Below the pieces are notes generated by a model. That model was not told where the DNA came from. It worked only from the letters and a program-made list of their open reading frames with translations, and made no database searches. The translations under genes were made by a program, and so were the position numbers. 55,581 nt of DNA. Source: Archaeoglobales archaeon (GTDB lineage: Archaea > Halobacteriota > Archaeoglobi > Archaeoglobales > Archaeoglobaceae). Positions 23,428-32,340 of this stretch are shown here, piece after piece. The first letter of the stretch is position 1. Every line of letters begins with the position of its first letter. The stretch is from positions 1 to 55,581 of the forward strand of contig QMZC01000003.1 of assembly GCA_003662995.1 (NCBI GenBank), in the 5' to 3' direction.

Positions 23428-24347
23428 TGCACGATTATTATCTAAAACTTTTATTAGAATCAGTGGATGAAGACAAGATTAGATCGTTCGAGGAGTGGGA
23501 AAGAGAAAACAAGAGAAGACTAAAAGGAAAAAGTGTAGAAGAGAAACGCATTATTTGGCAACAAGAAGAAATTGTAGGGGGGAAGAAGAAAGATTTGATT
23601 CTTTCAAAAGAAAAGTATGTTAATGACTTTTATCCTAAACCAACGGATTTACAAAACCTCCCTAGAAAATCTGTACTCATAAAAATCTCTTTCACTCTCA
23701 AAAAACCTTACACAAGCAAGGATGAAGGAGAATTTCATATTATTGATGGTAGATTTGAAAACCCAATTGTTAGAGATAAATTCACTGGACTTCCGATGGT
23801 AAGACCATCAACATGGAAAGGACATTTGAGATTTTCTGCTGAAAAGGTTGAATACGATGAAGAAAAGAAGAAAAGGATTATCAAAAGGCTCTTCGGCTCA
23901 GAATCTGGGGAAGATGTGGCACTGAAGGGAAGGCTTTACTTCTTCCCAACTTTCTTTAAAAGCGATGCAGAAAAAGATGTAATAACTCCCTTGAGGAGAG
24001 ATACAAGAACTCCCATAAAAGGTAGAAGCCCAATACCTATTGAAGTTGTGAAACCTGGAAGTAAAGGAGAGTTTTACCTTCTCTATATTCCATATCCAAA
24101 GGGAAAGGATTTCAAAAAGGAGGAAATTAAAGAGGATTTAATGTTTCTTGCTAAAGCTTTGAAATTGATGTTTTATATCTATGGATTCTCGGCAAAGAAA
24201 ACATCTGGCTTTGGAATAATTGAAGAAAAACTAAATGAAGGAAAGTTCTGGATAAAATCTAATACGAAAATTAAAGAAGAAACATTCTCCCGATTGGATG
24301 AACTGGAGAATAAATTAATAAGTTATTCGGAGGGTAAAGATGAGTAA
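23424..24347 (+). CDS. Cas7-group RAMP (Cmr6-like), type III-C
   Basis: The 307-residue protein has a charged helical N-terminus (1-65) and a RAMP domain with FTGLPMVRPSTWKGHLRFSAE (about 112-132), FGSESGEDVALKGRLYFFP and a C-terminal glycine-rich loop KKTSGFG (about 257-263). These fit a Cas7-group subunit, most like Cmr6. ATG at 23424 overlaps the Cmr1 stop by four bases and its own stop overlaps cas10. It should bind crRNA as part of the effector. Exact subunit numbering is uncertain. Confidence 0.7.
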   Translation: MMHDYYLKLLLESVDEDKIRSFEEWERENKRRLKGKSVEEKRIIWQQEEIVGGKKKDLILSKEKYVNDFYPKPTDLQNLPRKSVLIKISFTLKKPYTSKDEGEFHIIDGRFENPIVRDKFTGLPMVRPSTWKGHLRFSAEKVEYDEEKKKRIIKRLFGSESGEDVALKGRLYFFPTFFKSDAEKDVITPLRRDTRTPIKGRSPIPIEVVKPGSKGEFYLLYIPYPKGKDFKKEEIKEDLMFLAKALKLMFYIYGFSAKKTSGFGIIEEKLNEGKFWIKSNTKIKEETFSRLDELENKLISYSEGKDE

Positions 24348-27300
24348 CTGCCTAAACAAAATTAAAAATAAAAGAGAAATGATATTAACAGGAGAAATAG
24401 GAGCGTTGCTTCACGATATTGGAAAGTTGCATCCTGATTTTGTTAAAAGCAAGTCTATTGAAAAAACAGCCACTGATTACCATGCACAAATTGACAAATT
24501 TTTAGACCCGGACTTACTAAGTTTAATTAAAAACAAAAAATTCGAGATAACAATATATTCAAACACTACAAATATTTACAAACTTATTGCAGAACATCAC
24601 AATTATAACATAAATGATGGACTTGTAAAACTTTTGCAAGGATGTGACCGAAAGGATTCGGCAGACGATAAAGGAATAGTGAGAAAAAAGCAGTCTATAA
24701 AAAGCACAATTATCTCCTCTCCTTTTGGATATCCAAAAGAAAAAATAGATTTATATTGCCTCCAGAAAAGATTTAAGGATTTGGAAGCCAATCTAATCGG
24801 GTTATTTAGAAATTATATATCAGGAACAATAAGTCTTACTTGTTTTAGAGAATCTCTAATAAACGCACTTAAAGCATATTTTCCACATACTCTTGGAGAA
24901 ACGAGAATACCCGCAAACGATGTCACCCTGTGGGATCACTCCTATTCAACAGCATCGCTGTTTAAAACCGTTTTAGCAGAGATGATATGTGGAGTAGATC
25001 CGGATCTCCAGAATTTAAAATGGAGAATTTTTGGTATTTGTTGGGATGGATTAGGATTCATAAATAAAGGGAGAAAGATTGCAGAAATTAAGGCAAGAAA
25101 TGAGATTATTGAAAATATCAAAAAGGAATTAAAAAGGAAATTCGAGGATGAAATTCCTATAGGAAATGCGGTTTATGAAGATACAAATGGTATTTATTTC
25201 ACATTTCCTGATTTGGCTGATGAATCAAAAGACCTTGCTAAAGAATGTGCAAAAGAGGCGCTGAAAATAATATACAAGATGAGTGATAGTGAACTGTGGC
25301 CGTTTTTCACCTTAAGCAAAACCTCAGGGACACTTACTATCATCGCTGATGAATTAAAATTTGCATCTGAAAAGAAAAAAATACCAAAGATGAGTCCAAC
25401 TCTGTTTATTGAAGGTAGTGAAGAATGGGTTTTTGAAAATCCTGAGATTGCCACACCTTCTGAAGGACAAGATGTCTGTCCTATTTGCAGGATAAGACCA
25501 AAGGATGTGAAAAAGGAAAGGTGTGATATCTGTGAAGAAAGAAGAAGAGGAAGACTATTGCGATGGCTTTCAAACAGGCAAGATACAATATGGATTGACG
25601 AGGTTGCAGATATAAACAACAGAATCGCTCTGATTTCCCTGAATTTTTATCTTGACAAATGGCTTGATGGAACGATGATTGGAACTACTTATTCGCAGAG
25701 CTTTGAGGACTGGTTGGATAAAGAAAAAGAGAATTTGTCCAAAATACAAGATGTATTAAAAGAAAAAATAAAAAAACAGATTGATAGTTTAGAAAAGGCT
25801 ATTGAGAATATGAAAAAAGCAAAAGATCCCAGCAAGGTTAAAGCCAGAATAAACGAGAAGATCAAAGAAAAGAAAGAATTAGAGCAAAAAATAAAGCAAC
25901 TTACATTTATTTTAATCCCTGAGAAGAGAACGATCTATAAGGTTTTAGACATATTTTTCAAAGTAAAAGATAATGATAGAGAAATTGCTGCAAAAATATT
26001 AGATACATTTTTCGAGGAAAACATTGGATTGGATAAAAACACTCTTGAAAAACATTTAACTAACATCAAAGAGAGGATAGGAACTAGTAGCTTAACTAAA
26101 GAAAATCTAGCAACCTATCTTTTCACACAAAACCCATCTCCTGCCCGATTATACAGAATATGGCAAGAAACAGAAGAATTCTTTGATCTAGTAATTGGAA
26201 AGATAAAGGATAAGATTTATAGCATCAAATGGAAAAGAATAAAGTTTTCTGTGAATTATATCGACTTAAAATCCAAACTAAAGCAGGGAAAGAGAATAGA
26301 AAAGGGTACTCCTTACATAATCCAAATAGATAATTTAGAGCCCCAAAAACTCCTCGTTTTTCACAATGAGAACGGAGAATTCTATACAATAGAATCTCTT
26401 GGAAAATTCAAATTTAACAACAAAATGGGGGAAGAAGCCGTTAAAGAGGCATTAAAACATGGATTCAAACATTTTGCTCTGGAGGATGATCCAGATAAAA
26501 ATTTATTACAGTTAAGTTATGATGAGAAAATAAAACCTGATGAGAATAGTATAGAAACAGAAGAATACTACCCCCTAATAGAAATCAACAAATCCCCGCT
26601 ATCACTTCGCTTAATGGTTCCGGCTTTGGATTCCATGAAAGTTATAGAATTGGTTACAAAACTCTACAATGAGAGATTTGAGAAGGTGTTGGGAAAACTA
26701 CCATTGAACGCTAAACTACTCGTGGCAAAAAGGAAATTTCCGCTCTATATTCTCCTCGATGCAGAAAACAGAATGCTTGAAGGGGAGGGATTTAAAAAAC
26801 AGATGCCAATAACCCCATGGTGGAACGTGAACGGAATGAGAAATGACAAATACTATGGTTTTTATCCGACAAAACCAATAGAAGAAGACGGAAAATACTC
26901 TCTTGACGATTTATCTTCTATCTCTAAAGGGAAAGTCTTCCACCTTTATCTAGGATATTTTGACTTTGATCTGCTTTTAGGAACGACTGATAGATACAGC
27001 ATATATTATAAAGGTGGAAAGAGAGGGTGCGAGGACTACAAACTATTTACAGGAAGACCTTACTATTTCTACCAAATTTCTGAAATACTGGAGTTGTGGG
27101 ATGTATTGTCAAATCTCCCAAGCTCACAGATAAATTTCATTGAAGAAATGCTTACTTCAAAATTAAGGGAATGGAGAAGTGTCGAAGATGAAAATAGACA
27201 GAATATATTTAGAGAATTCGCAGAGGCTACCTTAAAAGATGCTTTTGGCGGTAAATGGAATGGACTAAGAGACGAAACCAAGTCTTTCCTTGTATGTTCT

Positions 27301-27381
27301 GCCATTAATGGACTTTTACTTGACACCATAATTCTTTTCAGACATATAATAAAAGTTAAGGGGGTTGATGAATATGAATGA
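24340..27381 (+). CDS. csx11: Csx11/Cas10-like large subunit, HD intact, palm motif absent (type III-C)
   Basis: The 1013-residue protein has an N-terminal HD nuclease motif LLHDIGKLH (about 23-31) with further H residues, a central zinc ribbon CPICRIRPKDVKKERCDIC (about 380-398), a long coiled coil (about 460-530) and a C-terminal region with a YFDFDLLLG segment. I find no GGDD palm motif anywhere, so cyclic oligoadenylate synthesis is not expected. That combination is the hallmark of type III-C (Csx11, MTH326-like) effectors. The HD domain should cleave ssDNA at transcribed targets. It overlaps both neighbours. Confidence 0.82.
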   Translation: MSNCLNKIKNKREMILTGEIGALLHDIGKLHPDFVKSKSIEKTATDYHAQIDKFLDPDLLSLIKNKKFEITIYSNTTNIYKLIAEHHNYNINDGLVKLLQGCDRKDSADDKGIVRKKQSIKSTIISSPFGYPKEKIDLYCLQKRFKDLEANLIGLFRNYISGTISLTCFRESLINALKAYFPHTLGETRIPANDVTLWDHSYSTASLFKTVLAEMICGVDPDLQNLKWRIFGICWDGLGFINKGRKIAEIKARNEIIENIKKELKRKFEDEIPIGNAVYEDTNGIYFTFPDLADESKDLAKECAKEALKIIYKMSDSELWPFFTLSKTSGTLTIIADELKFASEKKKIPKMSPTLFIEGSEEWVFENPEIATPSEGQDVCPICRIRPKDVKKERCDICEERRRGRLLRWLSNRQDTIWIDEVADINNRIALISLNFYLDKWLDGTMIGTTYSQSFEDWLDKEKENLSKIQDVLKEKIKKQIDSLEKAIENMKKAKDPSKVKARINEKIKEKKELEQKIKQLTFILIPEKRTIYKVLDIFFKVKDNDREIAAKILDTFFEENIGLDKNTLEKHLTNIKERIGTSSLTKENLATYLFTQNPSPARLYRIWQETEEFFDLVIGKIKDKIYSIKWKRIKFSVNYIDLKSKLKQGKRIEKGTPYIIQIDNLEPQKLLVFHNENGEFYTIESLGKFKFNNKMGEEAVKEALKHGFKHFALEDDPDKNLLQLSYDEKIKPDENSIETEEYYPLIEINKSPLSLRLMVPALDSMKVIELVTKLYNERFEKVLGKLPLNAKLLVAKRKFPLYILLDAENRMLEGEGFKKQMPITPWWNVNGMRNDKYYGFYPTKPIEEDGKYSLDDLSSISKGKVFHLYLGYFDFDLLLGTTDRYSIYYKGGKRGCEDYKLFTGRPYYFYQISEILELWDVLSNLPSSQINFIEEMLTSKLREWRSVEDENRQNIFREFAEATLKDAFGGKWNGLRDETKSFLVCSAINGLLLDTIILFRHIIKVKGVDEYE

Positions 27382-28288
27382 AGATGCGGGAATAAAAAGG
27401 GTTTATGCAAGAGCTCTCGACCCAATACATATAGGGGCCGGAGGGTATAGACTTGGAAGAGTGGATAATACGATTGTGAGAGACCCAGCGACAGATGTGC
27501 CGAAAGTACCGGGAACTTCAATTGCAGGTGTTGTAAGGGCGTTTTATACGGTATATCTGATGGAAAATGATAATGAATGTAAAAGTAAGAGTAACGAAGA
27601 AGAAAAAAAGAAATGTGCGGAAGAGAAGGCTAAGTTGGTTTTTGGCGACGAAACAAAAAAAGGCATTTTGCGATTCTACGATGGACAGATAGTTTTCTTT
27701 CCAGTTTCGTCGATTCAGGGGACTGTGTGGATTACAACGAAAGAACTGATTGAGTACTGGTTTGGGGAAATAAAAGATAAAAATGGAGAAAAAATAAAAA
27801 TTCCAGATGAAATTGGTAATGAAGCTTATGCAATTAAAGGGATAAACACTGATAAACCCCTAAATCTTGGCTGGTTATTGCTTAAAGTTGAGAAAGCTGA
27901 AAACGGAAAAGAGGTTGTTCTGCCCTCAGAAATAGATAAATGGGTGAAAAGAATCGTCCTCGTGTCAGAGAAGCTCTTTTCTCACATAGTAAACGACAAT
28001 CTTGAAGTAAGAACCTCTGTAAAAATAGATCCAGAGACAGGAACAGCCGAAGCAGGAAAGTTATTCACCTATGAAGCAATACCACGGGGAACAGTGTTCG
28101 GATTTGAAATCGGTGTAGATAAGCACAGAGATGGGAGCGTAGATGTTAATAAAATAATAAATGCAGTTTCACCATACTTTAAATTTCTTGGTATAGGTGG
28201 GATGGGAACAAGAGGTTTTGGTAGAATTGAGCTGGCTATAGAACAAAAAGTAAAATCTCAAGGAGGTGAAACTAATGCTCAATCTTGA
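27374..28288 (+). CDS. cmr4: Cmr4-family Cas7 backbone subunit (type III-C)
   Basis: ATG at 27374 is used; earlier in-frame codons at 27365/27368 would increase overlap with cas10. The 304-residue RAMP starts RVYARALDPIHIGAGGYRLG, with VPGTSIAGVVRAFY (about 42-55) and a C-terminal glycine-rich loop GIGGMGTRGFG (about 275-285), characteristic of Cmr4. Cmr4 forms the backbone and its aspartate-containing thumb loops cut target RNA at 6-nt intervals; D32/D38 in RVDNTIVRDP are candidates. It overlaps cmr5 by 14 bases. Confidence 0.87.
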   Translation: MNEDAGIKRVYARALDPIHIGAGGYRLGRVDNTIVRDPATDVPKVPGTSIAGVVRAFYTVYLMENDNECKSKSNEEEKKKCAEEKAKLVFGDETKKGILRFYDGQIVFFPVSSIQGTVWITTKELIEYWFGEIKDKNGEKIKIPDEIGNEAYAIKGINTDKPLNLGWLLLKVEKAENGKEVVLPSEIDKWVKRIVLVSEKLFSHIVNDNLEVRTSVKIDPETGTAEAGKLFTYEAIPRGTVFGFEIGVDKHRDGSVDVNKIINAVSPYFKFLGIGGMGTRGFGRIELAIEQKVKSQGGETNAQS

Positions 28289-28640
28289 TTACGAATGCAT
28301 GAAATACGCTCAGGAGATAAGTAAAATCAGTGATTCCAATCTTGAAAATAATCTAAGAAAGGCTCTTGGAGTTTTACAGGAAGATGGCGTTTATGCAATG
28401 TTTCTCTGGCTTGAAAGTAAGGAGGGGAAGAACATAAGAAAAATTCTTATTAGATTGTTAAATGAATCAGAGATAAGAAAACATCTTCTGACTAATTCGA
28501 GTAATTTTCCTGAGGATTTCAGTAAGTTTTGTGAGAAGTTAAGGGAAATTGCCCGGGATATAGATAAATTACTGTTTGTGAAGAAGCTCCTTGAACGCAC
28601 ATTAATCTATGCACTATATCACACAAAAATAGGTGAATAA
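28275..28640 (+). CDS. cmr5: Cmr5-like small subunit (Cas11), type III-C
   Basis: ATG at 28275 follows AGGAGGTGA. The 121-residue all-helical protein has the small-subunit pattern DYECMKYAQEISK and ALGVLQEDGVYAMFLWLES, matching Cmr5. Small subunits line the effector filament and contact target RNA. It lies between cmr4 and the Cas5-like gene and ends one base before the latter's ATG. Confidence 0.8.
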   Translation: MLNLDYECMKYAQEISKISDSNLENNLRKALGVLQEDGVYAMFLWLESKEGKNIRKILIRLLNESEIRKHLLTNSSNFPEDFSKFCEKLREIARDIDKLLFVKKLLERTLIYALYHTKIGE

Positions 28641-28641
28641 G

Positions 28642-29559
28642 ATGTGGAAAAAAGTTGATATTGTATTTAAGTTAAAAAGCCCCCTCCACATTGGATATAT
28701 GCCCTTTAAGGGCTCTGTAGTTTCACCTACACGGTATTATGTTCCCGGAAGAAACCTGTGGGGTGCTATAACAAAGAGGGTAACAGAGTATTTATGCGAA
28801 AAACCTAAGACAGACGATTACAAGAAAATAGGCAAGCAAGTTATGGAGAATTTTAGATTCTCATATTTCTATCTTTATGATGGAAGAACGATCTATTTTC
28901 CTCGTTATACAGATGAAGGACTTAAATACGGAAATAATAAGGAAGAAATAACTAAATCAGAATTTGAGCGTAGATTCATAGGAAGTCTTATTTCAACAGC
29001 GATAGACAGCAATGGAACTGCGAAAGATGAAAGTTTGCATGAAATTGAATTCATAAATAACAGATTTAAGGATGAAAACGGGGACTTGAAGGATGTGAAA
29101 ATCGCAGGATGCATTTGGGTCAAGGAAAATGCAAAAATAGAGGATAAAAAGGTTATTATAAACGATAAGGGAATCTTTATTGGAAATTTTAACGCAATTC
29201 GAGAACTCATTCTTGGTGGGGAATCAAAGTACGGCTTTGGGCATGTTTTGCTTGATTCGATTAACAGAGTAGAATCTTCAAATCTTGCTCCTTTTAAGTG
29301 GAAAAATCCTGAAAAAATAGAAATAAAGTCAAATGAACCCATAGTCACCCATTTGAAATATAGTAAAAATATAAACTTTAAAGGAGATATAGAACTTTTA
29401 GCCGGAAGAGGATATTTTGACCCCCAAGATCCTGTAAAGGCATCTGATAAGCCAGGTAAGGTGATATTAAAGCCAGAATACTATCTTTCACCCGGAACTG
29501 TGTTAAATGTGAATATTACTGGAAGATTAAATTGGGATGGTACTATAAATAAAATATGA
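28642..29559 (+). CDS. Cas5-group RAMP (Cmr3/Csx10-like), type III-C
   Basis: ATG at 28642 follows AGGTGAATAAG; an in-frame GTG at 28633 would overlap cmr5. The 305-residue RAMP has SPLHIGYMPFKGSVVSPTRYYVPGRNLWGAITKR near the N-terminus and the glycine-rich ILGGESKYGFGHVLL (about 190-204). Position and motifs fit the Cas5-group subunit that binds the crRNA 5' tag (Cmr3-like), though Csx10-type assignment is also possible. It is the last gene; no cas1, cas2, cas6, CARF effector or array follows. Confidence 0.72.
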   Translation: MWKKVDIVFKLKSPLHIGYMPFKGSVVSPTRYYVPGRNLWGAITKRVTEYLCEKPKTDDYKKIGKQVMENFRFSYFYLYDGRTIYFPRYTDEGLKYGNNKEEITKSEFERRFIGSLISTAIDSNGTAKDESLHEIEFINNRFKDENGDLKDVKIAGCIWVKENAKIEDKKVIINDKGIFIGNFNAIRELILGGESKYGFGHVLLDSINRVESSNLAPFKWKNPEKIEIKSNEPIVTHLKYSKNINFKGDIELLAGRGYFDPQDPVKASDKPGKVILKPEYYLSPGTVLNVNITGRLNWDGTINKI

Positions 29560-29659
29560 GTCCTACTGTCTTCAAACAATTCATTCCATTCTAATTTGCG
29601 AAATCTTTGGGGTGGTGGGTGGGGGAGTTTGTGGGTAGTTCTTTAATAAAAAATCAAAA

Positions 29660-30028
29660 TCAGACAAGTGATGTTAACTCAATCTTTATCCATCTTCCGT
29701 TCTCATCCGTCTCAACGCATGTATTCATCCTTGCGTTTTCCTCGCTGAAATCGATTTCAAGGGGTTCAAACTCCTTTAGCTCTTCAAACCTGAGCAAATC
29801 GTAGTATTCGATGTCATCTGCCGTTATTCGATTACACTGGTAGATGCATGGCAATGCATCGCCTGTTCTCTGCTTTCTGATGATGATTCTTCCATTCCTT
29901 ACAAACACTTGCTTCCTCCAACCTGCTCTGCTTAGCTTTCTGTGGTTTCTACATAGTCTGCACCTACTCAACAAGTTCCAAAGTCTTATATATTCGACAG
30001 AGAACTCAATACTACCCAAACAAACCAT
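29660..30028 (-). CDS. Hypothetical protein with CxxC/HNH-like N-terminus (122 aa)
   Basis: ATG at 30028 is preceded by GGAGGTGGTTTAA. The N-terminal third contains CRLCRNH (about 24-30), compatible with a half zinc site of an HNH-like protein; the rest is acidic alpha/beta. No convincing catalytic set is visible, so function is not assigned. Its ribosome-binding site lies within a perfect 10-bp hairpin (30032-30071), suggesting translational control. Confidence 0.5.
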   Translation of the reverse strand: MVCLGSIEFSVEYIRLWNLLSRCRLCRNHRKLSRAGWRKQVFVRNGRIIIRKQRTGDALPCIYQCNRITADDIEYYDLLRFEELKEFEPLEIDFSEENARMNTCVETDENGRWIKIELTSLV

Positions 30029-30031
30029 TTA

Positions 30032-30071
30032 AACCACCTCCTTTTCTTTTTCTCTTTTGCGGGAGGTGGTT
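30032..30071 (-). promoter_or_regulatory. Shine-Dalgarno-sequestering hairpin
   Basis: On the minus strand AACCACCTCC (30071-30062) is followed by a 20-base A/G-rich loop and GGAGGTGGTT (30041-30032), a perfect 10-bp stem. The 3' arm contains the GGAGGTGG ribosome-binding site of the gene starting at 30028. The stem would hide the site until opened by heat, a ligand, a protein or a ribosome. Seen directly in sequence; regulation is inference. Confidence 0.5.
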
Positions 30072-30330
30072 CTTCGAATCCTCAAACAACAGCATGGAGC
30101 GAGGCGAACGAGCGAGCGTGCCCGGCTTATGTGCTTTTCGAGCGAGGCAGGCTCGCAGAAGAATGGGTGGTGGGCGGGGATGGTGAGCAGAAGTGGGATG
30201 GTCTTTGATGACATACAATCCAGCGAGCCTGTCGAGCGTGCCGAAGCGAAGCGGAGGGCGAAAAGCCAATATGCCGGGACAGCCATTATTAGGCTGAGCG
30301 AGTGAGTGAGCGGAGCGGTCAAATCTTTAC
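30072..30330. other. GC-rich, GAGCGA-repetitive intergenic island
   Basis: About 250 bases between the minus gene at 30028 and the plus gene at 30398 are much richer in G+C than all flanking DNA and contain many GAGCGA/GCGAG words and short inverted pairs (for example GCGAG and CTCGC within 30143-30160). Reading frames across it on either strand give low-complexity basic peptides without ribosome-binding sites. In an AT-rich hyperthermophile such islands are often structured RNAs, but a foreign insertion remnant is equally possible. Confidence 0.35.
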
Positions 30331-30397
30331 AATTTTACATACATTTTGACGAAAACTAAAAAAATAGCCAGAAGGTTCGAATTTAAGGTGATACACT

Positions 30398-31255
30398 ATG
30401 TTAAGGAAGCCAGATAAAATCCCCGAAATACAGCCATCCCTTAAAATGGCTAAGGAGGAATGGTCTAGATTCCAAATAGAGGTTTATCTAAAAAGCAAAA
30501 GAGATTTTAGGAAGTAAAGCACACGTGATTTTTTCACCTTCCATTACTGATAAAGAACGGAAGCTAAGAACGCGACCCGACTGTCTAATTCTGTGGGGAT
30601 CAGACACCCAGATACAAGGTTTAGTGGCAGTTAATGCAACTATAAAGTACCATCTCGACGATATAAGAACGAGAATAGAAAGACTAAGAATGCTGAGGAC
30701 TATAACAGGTGTCCGTTAAGCTTAAGTTCTCTATTTTATTCGAACCCAGATGAAAGTTATCCATGCTACGATTGTTCAGCATGTTGGCGTCCATCTTTTA
30801 TACCATTTATCGTAACCAAAGAACCCTACGAAGGAGTTTCGTATTGCTTAGTAGATGACAAATACCACTTAGTAGACTTTGATACCTTCCAGACAATTCT
30901 TAATGATTTTGACGAAATTAAGAATCATGAGTTCCCCAACCAGTTTATAATCAACAAGCATATGCCGAAATCGTGTCCTTCCTGTGGTAAATATCTACAC
31001 CTTATTACAATTTGGACTTGCCCATACGTTGATAGTTATTTTATTCAGGGTTGTGATCACCCCTATGAAGAGGTCGATCATGGAAAGTGGATATACAGGC
31101 ATGAAGTGTGCTGCAAAGAAGTGTGTCCAGAATACGTAGATTGTCTGAAAGAAGAAAAACCAGGCTTTATGTGTTTCAACTGCGGTACATGTTTTACAAC
31201 AGACGATAAGCATGTAGATACATGTGTAGATTGTGAATATGAGTTGCTTATATAA
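30398..31255 (+). pseudogene. Cysteine-rich zinc protein gene with two compensating frameshifts
   Basis: Three pieces read as one ~285-residue protein. ATG 30398 (after GGTGATAC) runs to a stop at 30515. Dropping one A from the A-run at 30490-30494 continues as YLKAKEILGSKAHVIFSP in the frame that ends at 30719. A second shift near 30700 then continues RCPLSLSSLFYSNPD to 31255. The product has many CxxC pairs (CYDCSAC, CPSC, CFNC, CVDC) typical of multi-zinc proteins. The last piece also reads alone from ATG 30962 (97 aa). Decay or sequence error cannot be separated here. Confidence 0.5.
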
Positions 31256-31256
31256 T

Positions 31257-32306
31257 TCAATATATAATTTTAATTGATTGTAGAAATGGCCTAATGTCCT
31301 CTTTTAACATCTCTGCCGACATAGGTATCCCTATTAGTTTTGGGAAGTATGGTGTATGGGGAGACCAGATGAGAACTTTTCTGCTTTTTGCTACTTCTAG
31401 ACATGTAGAAATCACTTTACAAAGCTCAAATTCTTTCTTAATTATTTTATCGTATTCCTCAGGAATCATCGACAGTACTGAAGACAAGTGAGAACTACCC
31501 AATTCTGTTATAACCATTCTTGCATTTTGCTTAAAGGCTTTTCTAAGGTGGGCACTAATCTTTTTTATATCATACCTTATATCCAGCTTCTTAGAAATAA
31601 TACTTTTTACTTCAGTTCCTATCCCTTCAATAGTAAAATCCGGAGCCTTATTCGCTTCAGAGGCCACAATAGCAAACTCAGGAGCAAGCCTAGAAGCTAT
31701 CTGAGCTTCATAAGCACATCCTATAAGCTTAACAGGAAGAAGCCCTTTTCTCTCTTTTGTAATACCTTCCTGAAGAGCGGCACTATATTCCCTAATTTTA
31801 CCTTTCGGATTTTTTATTTCTGTATGAACATTATAAAATTCAACAAAAGAAATTAGTATAAAAAGCCACTTTGGAAGAATAGTTATATAACCAGTTCTCT
31901 CTTCCTTCTCTTCTACAATTTTACAATATTTGATTAATCTGTTTCCAAATTCAGGCGCTTCATTTTTCATTTCTTCAAGTAATTTATAAAGTTCTTGAGA
32001 AGAAAGGTCTGAGAACTCCTTGATATTTATCATTCTGCACCCTAATTTGAGTAACCCGCTTTTTGTAACCTTGAACTCATCTGACTTTAATTCAGGATCC
32101 ACAAGCACGTATATCACATCATTCGGGGATGAGACTTTACATACAACCCCTCTATCGAGCACAACTTGCATCTTACTCAAATCCCATACCCTTATTTCCT
32201 TCTTCCCATGTCCCAGTAGGATTGATCTTTCTTCTTTGGGGCCAAGAGTATATGTTTTTACGAATCTTCCATGCTGTATTGTTAATTCATTATCAGTTTT
32301 AGCCAT
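31257..32306 (-). CDS. Predicted PD-(D/E)XK nuclease-like protein (349 aa)
   Basis: The protein has an unrecognised N-terminal 170 residues and a C-terminal segment with YEAQIASRLAPEF (E about 198), APDFTIEGIG (D about 222) and TEVKSI (E/K about 230-232), the spacing of a PD-(D/E)XK nuclease core. A helical C-terminus follows. It is convergent with, and two bases from, the frameshifted cysteine-rich gene. It may be an orphan restriction or defence nuclease; exact family is not recognised. No clear Shine-Dalgarno precedes ATG 32306. Confidence 0.55.
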   Translation of the reverse strand: MAKTDNELTIQHGRFVKTYTLGPKEERSILLGHGKKEIRVWDLSKMQVVLDRGVVCKVSSPNDVIYVLVDPELKSDEFKVTKSGLLKLGCRMINIKEFSDLSSQELYKLLEEMKNEAPEFGNRLIKYCKIVEEKEERTGYITILPKWLFILISFVEFYNVHTEIKNPKGKIREYSAALQEGITKERKGLLPVKLIGCAYEAQIASRLAPEFAIVASEANKAPDFTIEGIGTEVKSIISKKLDIRYDIKKISAHLRKAFKQNARMVITELGSSHLSSVLSMIPEEYDKIIKKEFELCKVISTCLEVAKSRKVLIWSPHTPYFPKLIGIPMSAEMLKEDIRPFLQSIKIIY

Positions 32307-32340
32307 GTTACTACCTTAACAACACCTAACTCTTTAAGAG

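Noticed and set aside
24340-27381. Cyclic oligoadenylate signalling by the Cas10-like protein
   Set aside because: No GGDD palm motif is present and no CARF/Csm6-type effector is encoded in the window.
30029-30322. Reading frames of 82-97 residues across the GC-rich island
   Set aside because: They exist on both strands at once, lack ribosome-binding sites and encode low-complexity basic peptides; treated as non-coding.
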